This document shows, one piece after another, positions 1-5,388 of a stretch of DNA of 6,357 bases. Within the stretch, counting starts at the first letter, position 1. The number at the start of each line of letters is the position of its first letter. The DNA is taken from the NCBI GenBank assembly GCA_026986055.1, contig JALSPH010000267.1, positions 1 through 6,357 on the forward strand, given 5' to 3'. The position numbers were made by a program, and so were the translations under genes. This stretch comes from Campylobacterales bacterium. Lineage in GTDB: Bacteria > Campylobacterota > Campylobacteria > Campylobacterales > Hydrogenimonadaceae. The notes beneath the pieces are model-generated. The model made no database searches. It had not been told where the DNA came from and was given only the letters and a program-made list of their open reading frames with translations.

Positions 1-309
1 CTCCTTCTCTTCTACGACAGGAGCCTCCTCACTCTTCTTGACCTCTTTGGCTTCTCTTTTTTCGGCTTCTGCCACACTCTCTTTTTCGCTCTTTTTGGCC
101 TCTTCTTTGGGCTCAGGAGACTTTACGGTTGTAGCGGCTGCGGGAATTGACCCTGTCATTACAAAATTCATAAGGTTCTGCGCATCTTCAGGTGAAACAC
201 TGCTTGAAGGTGCTTTGACGTCCAACCCCATCTCTTTGGCCATCTCCACAACCTCTTTGCTTTTGATTCCCAGTTCTTTCGCTATTTCATGGATGCGTAC
301 TTTATCCAT
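1..309 (-). CDS. infB: Translation initiation factor IF-2, N-terminal fragment (partial)
   Basis: IF2 is the GTPase that brings initiator tRNA to the 30S subunit and promotes 50S joining. Only the first 103 codons are here; the gene runs off the low-coordinate edge in frame. It begins MDKVRIHEIAKELGIKSKEV, the typical IF2 N-terminal subdomain (about residues 1-50, with the pattern V-R-I-x-E-I-A-K-E-L). From about residue 64 a Lys/Glu/Ala-rich linker follows, which is the usual low-complexity spacer before the G domain. The GTPase motifs would lie outside the window. The ATG at 309-307 is preceded by AAAGGAG (326-320) at a 10-nt spacing, and it overlaps the last codons of ylxR by 8 nt, so the two are probably translationally coupled. 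The assignment rests on the N-terminal subdomain, the charged linker and the ylxR neighbour; it is firm although the catalytic part is not visible. Confidence 0.93.
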   Translation of the reverse strand, partial: MDKVRIHEIAKELGIKSKEVVEMAKEMGLDVKAPSSSVSPEDAQNLMNFVMTGSIPAAATTVKSPEPKEEAKKSEKESVAEAEKREAKEVKKSEEAPVVEEKE

Positions 310-547
310 TCGCTCTTATCTCCTTTAGTAGTTCGCCCAATCTATCCGTTAAGTAGATCCTATTGTTGCACAGTTTTGCCAGGCGCTTGCCAAGCCTTTT
401 GTCATCGATACAGGAATTACAAAGATAGAAACTTCTTCCGTACCCCTGATATGGTTGTATCTGATTGTTTTGACACTGTAGCCGTATAAGCTGAGCCTGC
501 AAGTAGCGGCCGCGGCAATGGATGCACATTCTAACCGGATCGGACAT
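302..547 (-). CDS. ylxR: YlxR/DUF448 family RNA-binding protein
   Basis: This is an 81-residue basic protein of the YlxR (DUF448) family, a small presumed nucleic-acid-binding protein usually encoded just before infB. In Bacillus a homologue has been reported to modulate RNase P; whether that applies here is unknown. Visible hallmarks are an N-terminal R-M-C-I-H-C-R with Cys8 and Cys11, the conserved L-I-R-L segment at 20-23, and G-R-S-F-Y-L-C at 37-43 followed by Cys46. The two CxxC pairs could bind zinc. The family signature GRGAYLC reads GRSFYLC here. The stop overlaps the infB start by 8 nt. The start is the weak point: the ATG at 547 has no Shine-Dalgarno sequence and lies only about 3 nt from the predicted transcription start. 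The alternative ATG at codon 7 (529), directly before Cys8, has no Shine-Dalgarno sequence either. Confidence 0.9.
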   Translation of the reverse strand: MSDPVRMCIHCRGRYLQAQLIRLQCQNNQIQPYQGYGRSFYLCNSCIDDKRLGKRLAKLCNNRIYLTDRLGELLKEIRANG

Positions 548-556
548 AATCGTGCA

Positions 557-585
557 ATTATACCAAAATAAGATACTTCATACAA
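557..585 (-). promoter_or_regulatory. Predicted sigma-70-type promoter of ylxR-infB (extended -10)
   Basis: On the minus strand a perfect -10 TATAAT lies at 562-557 with an extended TGG in front (565-563). A weak -35, TTGTAT (585-580, 3 of 6 matches to TTGACA), is separated from it by 17 nt. The T-rich stretch before the -10 fits Campylobacterota vegetative promoters, which often lack a good -35. The expected transcription start is near 550, three nt before the ylxR ATG. The promoter would let ylxR-infB be expressed independently of thrB. Confidence 0.75.
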
Positions 586-597
586 CCCTATCTTATT
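567..597. repeat. Perfect 9-bp inverted repeat between thrB and ylxR (terminator-like or operator-like)
   Basis: Plus-strand arms AATAAGATA (567-575) and TATCTTATT (589-597) are exact reverse complements separated by 13 nt. The element begins 5 nt after the thrB stop codon. Its downstream arm fills most of the spacer of the predicted ylxR promoter, and its loop contains the -35. As RNA it is a weak stem with a single G-C pair, followed by only two further T residues, so it would be a poor intrinsic terminator. As DNA it could be a regulator site. The function is not decidable from sequence. Confidence 0.45.
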
Positions 598-601
598 ATC
601 T

Positions 602-1483
602 TCAATCTCGAAAGAGAACACCGTCGTTGTCGAAGTCGTAAATGGCCGATTTGAAGTTTGGAAAACGGCTTCTATACTTCTGCAAAAGAGCCGGCGCATC
701 ATCTTTGTATGTCATATTGAAAAAGGTGGAGCCGCTTCCGGAGAGCGTACTCATCAAAGCGTTGTTCTCTATCGCTATCTTCTGCACTTCGAAAAGCTCC
801 GGTAGATTTTTCATCCGTATCGCCTGGTGAAAGCGGTCTCGTGCCGCGATTCTCAAAAGCTCCCAAGATTCGTTGAAAAAGCAGGCCGTGAGCAGAGATG
901 AGTGGGAGAGATTGTAAACTGCGTCATCTTTTCTGTAGCTTTTGGGAAGACTCGTTCTGGAGTGGGCTGTAGAGATCGGCTTGTCGGGAATAACCATCAC
1001 AGCTTTCAGATAGGACGGTATTCTCTTTTTCTGACTGTATACTCTTCTGTTTTCGACGACCGCAACGTTGAAGCCTCCCATGACGGCAGGTGTGATGTTG
1101 TCCGGATGGTGCTCGTAGTATAGAGCGAGGTTCAAAAGCTTTCTTTTCGAGATGTTTACACCGGCGGCACTGTATGCCGAGGCTATGGCACTGACTATAA
1201 CGGCAGAAGAGCTGCCGAGTCCTCTTGATAGCGGGATCTGGTTGTAGAACTTGAAACGAAATATACCCTTCTTGCCCGTAAGGTGCCTGTAGTGGTCGTT
1301 GAATATGTTTATGAACATATTGTTACCTTTTAGGCGCGGATTGTTCGCCCCCTCACCCTTTATCGAAACACTGAAAAACCTTGAAGGTATGATGTGCACC
1401 CTGTTTCTAAGCGAGAGAGATAGGCCGAGAGTATCGAAGCCAGGTCCCAGATTTGCGCTTGTAGCAGGTACACTTATGATCAC
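602..1483 (-). CDS. thrB: Homoserine kinase (GHMP family)
   Basis: ThrB phosphorylates L-homoserine with ATP to O-phosphohomoserine, the step before threonine synthase, in the cytosol. The 293-residue length is close to the usual 290-310. All three GHMP motifs are visible: the N-terminal [15 protein letters not shown] (6-20); the ATP-binding [11 protein letters not shown] (84-94), which is the glycine-rich loop; and the C-terminal L-S-G-S-G-S-T-F-F (247-255). The E-H-H-P-D-N segment (124-129), typical of homoserine kinase, separates it from other GHMP kinases such as mevalonate kinase or IspE. The start is GTG at 1483, supported by AGGAG 6 nt upstream and by the family N-terminus starting at exactly this point; the nearby ATG at 1487 is out of frame. 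A promoter lies in the 73-nt gap behind tsaB, so the gene is probably transcribed separately. No other threonine gene is adjacent. Confidence 0.96.
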   Translation of the reverse strand: MIISVPATSANLGPGFDTLGLSLSLRNRVHIIPSRFFSVSIKGEGANNPRLKGNNMFINIFNDHYRHLTGKKGIFRFKFYNQIPLSRGLGSSSAVIVSAIASAYSAAGVNISKRKLLNLALYYEHHPDNITPAVMGGFNVAVVENRRVYSQKKRIPSYLKAVMVIPDKPISTAHSRTSLPKSYRKDDAVYNLSHSSLLTACFFNESWELLRIAARDRFHQAIRMKNLPELFEVQKIAIENNALMSTLSGSGSTFFNMTYKDDAPALLQKYRSRFPNFKSAIYDFDNDGVLFRD

Positions 1484-1495
1484 ACATCTCTCCTA

Positions 1496-1515
1496 AAAAT
1501 TATTGGCGTAATTTT
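1496..1515. repeat. Inverted repeat at the predicted thrB transcription start
   Basis: Plus-strand arms AAAATTA (1496-1502) and TAATTTT (1509-1515) are perfect 7-bp complements around a 6-nt centre. The element abuts the -10 hexamer of the predicted thrB promoter and covers the expected +1 at about 1509, with the Shine-Dalgarno sequence just beyond. The position suits a repressor operator, but the sequence is AT-rich, so a chance dyad is possible. Confidence 0.35.
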
Positions 1516-1545
1516 ATTATAAGTTTGCTAAAAAGGGGCTTCCAA
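1516..1545 (-). promoter_or_regulatory. Predicted sigma-70-type promoter of thrB
   Basis: On the minus strand TTGGAA (1545-1540, 4 of 6 matches to the -35) is followed after 18 nt by a perfect TATAAT (1521-1516). The predicted start near 1509 gives a leader of about 26 nt that includes the AGGAG of thrB. The hexamer lies in the gap between tsaB and thrB. Confidence 0.65.
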
Positions 1546-1556
1546 AAAATAGAGCC

Positions 1557-2030
1557 TTAGACTGCAGGCAATACGTATAGGGGTTCGTTGTCACCGGAAA
1601 AAAGAGTCTTATCAAGTCTTTGCGGCACTTCGAAAGTGTTCTCTTCGGCTATGCAGCCTGAAACAATGGAGATCTTTCCATCTTTTTTGACGAAGCAGCT
1701 TTTTCCTATCGCTTTTATGGGTCTGTTGCCGTTGAAGGTGAATGCATCGGCCGCAAAGAGAGGAATATCGAGCGATATAGATAGCGTTTTAAGCATCACG
1801 TAGGTCACTTTGATCGCCATGAAGCTCCCGGGGCCGTTGGCGTAGTAGATCTCTTTCAACCTATATCGGTAGAGAATGTCGTGAAGAAGCCCCGGCAGAA
1901 CCTCCGAGCTTTTACCCTCCAGCGTAAATCTCTCCACACACTCGCCATCTTGGTAGAGAGCCGCTTTCAAAGGCGAGGTGACGCCTATGACAAGCAGTTG
2001 CGCTTCAGCTCTTTTACCGCACTTATGCAA
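1557..2030 (-). CDS. tsaB: Short TsaB-like protein, tRNA t6A37 threonylcarbamoyltransferase complex subunit
   Basis: TsaB is the non-catalytic ASKHA-fold partner that supports TsaD in transferring threonylcarbamoyl to A37 of ANN-decoding tRNAs. The sequence shows the N-terminal first strand (L-L-V-I-G-V-T-S-P, about 12-20), a K-S-S-E-V-L-P segment (about 40-46) where the family has H-S-E-x-L-x-P, and the diagnostic G-P-G-S-F (66-70) followed by an I-K-V...L-K-T-L helix. The Asp of the usual I-D-T-S is replaced (I-G-V-T). At about 157 residues it is far shorter than the roughly 230 of E. coli TsaB. The terminal P-L-Y-V-L-P resembles the family's end, so the loss may be internal. I chose TTG 2030, which overlaps the lpxC stop by 8 nt and has AGGGAG 13 nt upstream. 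TTG 2042 is in frame but sits 1 nt from that AGGGAG. Both starts are weak, so translation probably relies on coupling to lpxC. Confidence 0.82.
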   Translation of the reverse strand: MHKCGKRAEAQLLVIGVTSPLKAALYQDGECVERFTLEGKSSEVLPGLLHDILYRYRLKEIYYANGPGSFMAIKVTYVMLKTLSISLDIPLFAADAFTFNGNRPIKAIGKSCFVKKDGKISIVSGCIAEENTFEVPQRLDKTLFSGDNEPLYVLPAV

Positions 2031-2910
2031 AACTTCTTGCAAACTCCCTGCTCTCTTGCACTTTCAGCGTCACGATCTCGTAGGCATCCGCATCGGCCAT
2101 CAGAGCCAATGTCAGCTCATGATTCAAACCGTGACTGCCGGCGAAGGCTTCATACCTTCCCAAAATAGGACGACCAAGCAGTTTCATATCTCCCATGGCA
2201 TCGAGAATCTTATGCCTTACGAACTCATCCTCAAAACGGAGTCCTTCAGGGTTTAGTACCTTCGTATCGTCAAGAACGATGGCGTTTTCCAAGCTTCCGC
2301 CGAGCGCAAGGTTTTTGCTTCGCAGATATTGGACCTCTTTCAAGAAGCCGAAAGTCCTCGCTCTGGCAATTTCACGAATAAAGCTCTGCTTGGAGAAGAT
2401 GAACCTTCTATGCTGCCTCGATATTACGGGATGATCGAACTTTATCGTAAAATCGAACTCCGCACTCTCGGAAGGCTTCAAAGAGACATACTTCTCTCCG
2501 GAAACGACCTTCACCTCTTTCTTGATGCGCAAAATCTCCTTACCGGCACTCTGCTCCTCTATACCGGCCTCGTCGAGCATCATACAGAAGCTTGCGGCGC
2601 TTCCGTCCATGATAGGCATTTCACCGTCGTCAAGAACCACCCTCAAGTTATCTATCCCGTATGCGTAGAGCGCGGACAGAAAGTGCTCTATGGTAGATAC
2701 GTTCACCCCATCTTTGCCGATAACGGTCGCCATCTGAGTATCTACCACATATTCAGGAGCCAAAGGTATGGTCACACCCCTATCTTTTCTGTAGAAGAGT
2801 ATACCGCTTCCGGCTTCAAGCGGCTCGAGGCGAAGACGAACAGGTTTCCCTTTATGCAACCCTATACCGACACTCTCCACGCTTCTTGCAATCGTTCTCT
2901 GTTTTATCAT
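2023..2910 (-). CDS. lpxC: UDP-3-O-acyl-N-acetylglucosamine deacetylase
   Basis: LpxC is the zinc-dependent cytosolic enzyme that removes the acetyl group from UDP-3-O-acyl-GlcNAc, the committed step of lipid A synthesis, which shows a Gram-negative organism with lipopolysaccharide. The 295-residue length is normal. The signature is complete: T-I-E-H-F-L-S-A-L with Glu75 as probable general base and His76 as zinc ligand; D-G-S-A at 102-105; H-K-I-L-D-A-M-G-D-M with zinc ligands His233 and Asp237; and G-S-H-G-L-N-H-E with catalytic His260. The N-terminus M-I-K-Q-R-T-I and the S-V-G-I-G-L-H motif (13-19) match the family start. ATG 2910 has TAGGA 7 nt upstream within a longer purine tract. Its own promoter and a roughly 95-nt leader with a hairpin precede it. 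The 3' end overlaps tsaB. No C-terminal extension or fusion is present. Confidence 0.97.
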   Translation of the reverse strand: MIKQRTIARSVESVGIGLHKGKPVRLRLEPLEAGSGILFYRKDRGVTIPLAPEYVVDTQMATVIGKDGVNVSTIEHFLSALYAYGIDNLRVVLDDGEMPIMDGSAASFCMMLDEAGIEEQSAGKEILRIKKEVKVVSGEKYVSLKPSESAEFDFTIKFDHPVISRQHRRFIFSKQSFIREIARARTFGFLKEVQYLRSKNLALGGSLENAIVLDDTKVLNPEGLRFEDEFVRHKILDAMGDMKLLGRPILGRYEAFAGSHGLNHELTLALMADADAYEIVTLKVQESREFARSFA

Positions 2911-2917
2911 AATTTTT

Positions 2918-2927
2918 TCCTACCTCC
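2918..2927 (-). promoter_or_regulatory. lpxC ribosome-binding region
   Basis: On the minus strand the purine-rich run GGAGGTAGGA contains two possible Shine-Dalgarno cores. GGAGG (2927-2923) is 12 nt from the ATG and TAGGA (2922-2918) is 7 nt from it; the latter has the better spacing. The run begins immediately after the 3' arm of the leader hairpin. Confidence 0.7.
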
Positions 2928-2953
2928 ATCCTCTCTCCAAAAACGAAGAGGAT
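2928..2953 (-). promoter_or_regulatory. Hairpin in the lpxC 5' leader next to the Shine-Dalgarno sequence
   Basis: Read on the minus strand, ATCCTCT (2953-2947) pairs perfectly with AGAGGAT (2934-2928) across a 12-nt loop. One G-T wobble can be added at each end. The 3' arm ends directly against the GGAGG of the ribosome-binding region, and the CCTC of the 5' arm could alternatively pair with that GGAGG. This is consistent with control of ribosome access, but a role is inferred only from position. Confidence 0.45.
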
Positions 2954-3011
2954 ATGCGGTATTTTCAACCGTCTTAAAAAAACTTCGTAAATTCTCTGCA
3001 ACTCGCACTCT

Positions 3012-3020
3012 ATTATACCA
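3012..3020 (-). promoter_or_regulatory. Predicted extended -10 promoter of lpxC-tsaB
   Basis: The minus strand carries TGGTATAAT (3020-3012), identical to the element in front of ylxR. It starts 6 nt after the stop codon of the M23 gene. No convincing -35 is seen: the hexamer at 17-nt spacing is GGCGCA and lies within the end of the peptidase gene. The predicted start near 3005 gives a leader of about 95 nt. This would uncouple lpxC from the flhB-nrnA-M23 unit, although read-through cannot be excluded because no terminator is visible. Confidence 0.65.
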
Positions 3021-3026
3021 TAACCG

Positions 3027-4403
3027 TTACTCACTGCGCCTATCTATCATTTTTCTGGCCGTATGGAAGATTGAGACTATATTGTTTTTTATCCAATGCG
3101 CATCCATCCACTCGACAGGCCTGACCTCGACGCCCTGCACGACTATACCGAAGTGGAGATGATCTCCCAGTGCAAGTCCCGTTTTACCGGTTTTGGCTAT
3201 TCTCTCTCCCCTTGAAACGTCGTCACCCTCCTGCACGTTAAGCGAAGAGCAGTGGCCGTAAAGGGTATATAGCCCGAGCCCATGGTCTATCATAGGCATA
3301 TTCCCGTAGATTCCGTTGTAACCGGAGTATACGACCCGGCCGGGATTTGAAGCGATGATGTCGGCCATTTTGACACTGGCAAGATCTAGACCGAGATGGT
3401 AAGACTCGCTAACCTTCTTTCCTTTATAGTAGTAGAAACGGTGGTCCCCGAAACTTGCCACTTTTTTGGCATTCTTAAGAGGCAGAAAGGGTTTTACGCT
3501 CCATCTTCTTATGAGCTTGTCGGAGACTTTCGAACCTATCTTGTGTATGAGCTCTTCGTTCCTTTTTCGAATCTCTTCGTTGATGATACGAAAACGCTCT
3601 ACAGGGTCCGATATATTGGCCGTCTCGTCGAACTCCATGGCAAGATCGGCGACTTTTCCGTTCAAAAAGCGATCTTTCAATGTGATATTGGAGCGGCGAT
3701 ATCTCTGCTTCTCTACAAAAAGAGGGATGTGAGCTTTGGTCAGATTTCCAGCAAGATCTGTAGCTTCGACCCATGCTCTAAACCTCTTCTCGGGCACCGG
3801 CCATGCGATTAATGCGGCGTAGTATCCCGGCTTGTAGAAGGGTTCTGCTTTGAAGATTTTCCCGAATGAGGTTTTTATATATACACTCTTTAGATTTTTA
3901 TCTTTAGCTCCAAATACCACCAGAGCGCTTCCACCTTGCTTTATGGAGTAGGAGTTCGCAAGCACGAATGCAGTGGGTCTGACCGAATCTATCGTAATGT
4001 TCACGCTTTTTACGCTGCTGTTACCCTTCAGAAGGTTCCAGTTGCTCGCATCGGTCACCTCTATACGCATAGAGGCGGATGCGGACCGCCTGTTCCAGCC
4101 TGCCCTTGGAAGCGTTACGGAAATCTCCATCTCTTTTTGAGGGGTTGCAACCTCCTCTTCCAAAACGACGAAGTCGGAAATTCCGTCATTTAGGACGGCT
4201 TTGTAACTTCTTATTCCGCTATCATCGCTCAGCTTTACCTTGATAGGCTCTTTCAAATTCCAAAATATCGAGTCGGCAACCTCTATTTTTGGAGCGTTGC
4301 GCTCGAACATCGGTGAATTTGCAAGATAGACCGCACCGCCTATGATGGCCAAAAAAAAGACAACCAGGAGGGTTGCACCGATATTGCTCTTCTTTCTTCT
4401 CAA
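3027..4403 (-). CDS. Membrane-anchored M23 (LytM-type) peptidoglycan endopeptidase
   Basis: This is a predicted zinc metallo-endopeptidase acting on peptidoglycan cross-links in the periplasm, 458 residues. Residues 1-8 are basic and 9-28 form one hydrophobic segment without a clear cleavage site, so it is probably an N-terminal membrane anchor facing the periplasm. Residues about 38-230 are beta-rich and look like two Ig-like modules (repeated V-x-D-S/A, T-D-x-A/S-x-N patterns). Residues 240-300 are charged and probably helical. The C-terminal M23 domain (about 305-435) is intact: His336-x3-Asp340 in S-Y-H-L-G-L-D-L-A, G-H-C-S-S-L with His384, and H-L-H with His415 and His417. It is therefore expected to be active rather than a degenerate LytM regulator. 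The start is TTG at 4403, directly after the nrnA TAG, with AGGAG 6 nt upstream. It may take part in cell shape or division. I do not assign a named gene; it differs in layout from what I recall of Csd1-3. Confidence 0.9.
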   Translation of the reverse strand: MRRKKSNIGATLLVVFFLAIIGGAVYLANSPMFERNAPKIEVADSIFWNLKEPIKVKLSDDSGIRSYKAVLNDGISDFVVLEEEVATPQKEMEISVTLPRAGWNRRSASASMRIEVTDASNWNLLKGNSSVKSVNITIDSVRPTAFVLANSYSIKQGGSALVVFGAKDKNLKSVYIKTSFGKIFKAEPFYKPGYYAALIAWPVPEKRFRAWVEATDLAGNLTKAHIPLFVEKQRYRRSNITLKDRFLNGKVADLAMEFDETANISDPVERFRIINEEIRKRNEELIHKIGSKVSDKLIRRWSVKPFLPLKNAKKVASFGDHRFYYYKGKKVSESYHLGLDLASVKMADIIASNPGRVVYSGYNGIYGNMPMIDHGLGLYTLYGHCSSLNVQEGDDVSRGERIAKTGKTGLALGDHLHFGIVVQGVEVRPVEWMDAHWIKNNIVSIFHTARKMIDRRSE

Positions 4404-5363
4404 CTATAGCTCCTTCTCTATCCTCTTCAACAATCTCTCTTTAAGCACTTTACGTTCCAGATCGTAAACGGTGAAACCTGCAGCCCTTATATGGCCTCCG
4501 CCGCCGAACTCTTGCGCTATTTCGCACACATCCACATAGCTTTTGGAGCGTAACGAAACCTTCAAAGCGCCGTCACTCTCATCTCTTATCAAAAACCCCA
4601 CTTCGACTGTCGCAAGAGATCTGGCGTAGTTGACTATGTCATCCGTCTCGTTTACGGTGGCACCCGACTCTTCGAGCATAGAAGCGGTCACGTCGATGCC
4701 CGCCACCCTTGCGTCCAGGTAGAGCCTGAGGGTCTGAAGAGCTTTGGGCAACAGTCTGAGCTTGCTCAGAGGCTGGTTCTCTCTGAGCATTCTTGCCGTC
4801 CACTCCGCATCCGCTCCAAGCTCGAGCAGCCTCTTGGCAAAGTCGAAAACCCTACCGTTCACACCTTCGTAACCGAAAAAACCGGTGTCGCTCAAAAGGG
4901 CGGCGTAAAAGTTTATCGCAGAGTCTCTCTTTACGCTCCATCCGGCTCTTTCGACAAGCTTGAAAGCTACCTCCGAAGCGCTGGCAAACTCCGGCTCCAC
5001 TATATTTACATCTCCAAACCCCGTATTGCTGCGGTGGTGGTCGATATTTACGATCTTCGCATCAGCCGGCTTCTCGATTCCAAGACGATCGAAACTTCCC
5101 GAATCTACCGTAACGATCAGGTCGCTTTTTGGATTCACGCTATGGCGAATCTTTTCGAACCCCGGCAAAAAAGCCAGATACTGCGGAAGGGGACGGGAGA
5201 GAAAAACCACATCGGTCCGTTTCGGCAACTCTTTGAAGACCGACCAGAGCCCCAGTGCCGTACCTAACGCATCGGCATCGGGGTTCAGATGGCCGATCAC
5301 GGTTATATGTCGGCTCGACTCTATCAACTCTTTAGCTTCGATATAGAGACTCTTTTCATTCAT
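4404..5363 (-). CDS. nrnA: DHH/DHHA1 phosphoesterase, NrnA-type oligoribonuclease/pAp phosphatase
   Basis: This is a cytosolic manganese-dependent phosphoesterase, expected to degrade 2-5 nt RNA fragments and possibly 3'-phosphoadenosine 5'-phosphate or cyclic-dinucleotide products. At 319 residues it is the NrnA size, far shorter than RecJ. The DHH domain holds G-H-L-N-P-D-A-D-A-L-G (24-34, His25, Asp29, Asp31), V-D-S-G (Asp87), the I-D-H-H signature (Asp108-His109-His110) and L-S-D-T-G (Asp159). The DHHA1 substrate-binding domain ends with G-G-G-G-H-I-R-A-A-G-F (287-297). The frame stays open upstream to 5441, but that extension overlaps flhB and is unlike the family, so I chose ATG 5363, 25 nt after the flhB stop. 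It has no Shine-Dalgarno sequence. The M23 gene follows with zero spacing, so the two are coupled. Exact substrate preference cannot be read from sequence. Confidence 0.9.
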   Translation of the reverse strand: MNEKSLYIEAKELIESSRHITVIGHLNPDADALGTALGLWSVFKELPKRTDVVFLSRPLPQYLAFLPGFEKIRHSVNPKSDLIVTVDSGSFDRLGIEKPADAKIVNIDHHRSNTGFGDVNIVEPEFASASEVAFKLVERAGWSVKRDSAINFYAALLSDTGFFGYEGVNGRVFDFAKRLLELGADAEWTARMLRENQPLSKLRLLPKALQTLRLYLDARVAGIDVTASMLEESGATVNETDDIVNYARSLATVEVGFLIRDESDGALKVSLRSKSYVDVCEIAQEFGGGGHIRAAGFTVYDLERKVLKERLLKRIEKEL

Positions 5364-5388
5364 GAAGAGGATTTTATCCAAAAAATGG

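Noticed and set aside
349..702. 117-codon minus-strand frame across the thrB end and ylxR
   Set aside because: It overlaps two recognised genes in another frame and passes through the promoter region; no motif.
1527..1560. Possible intrinsic terminator after tsaB (GGCT / AGCC followed by CCTTTTT)
   Set aside because: The stem is only 4 bp with a 12-nt loop; extending it needs a 2-nt bulge. It is too weak to call, although a T-run follows.
2852..3034. 60-codon minus-strand frame starting GTG over the M23 stop and running into lpxC
   Set aside because: It covers the lpxC promoter, leader hairpin and start codon, overlaps lpxC out of frame, and shows no family resemblance. The region is better explained as a 5' leader.
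2329..3162. 277-codon plus-strand open frame antisense to lpxC and the M23 gene end
   Set aside because: It lies opposite well-supported lpxC and the M23 3' end, crosses the lpxC promoter, has no recognisable motif or start signal, and its composition is what reading the complement of coding sequence gives.
3396..3812. 138-codon plus-strand frame opposite the M23 gene
   Set aside because: It is a shadow of the M23 catalytic and linker region on the other strand, with no independent coding evidence.
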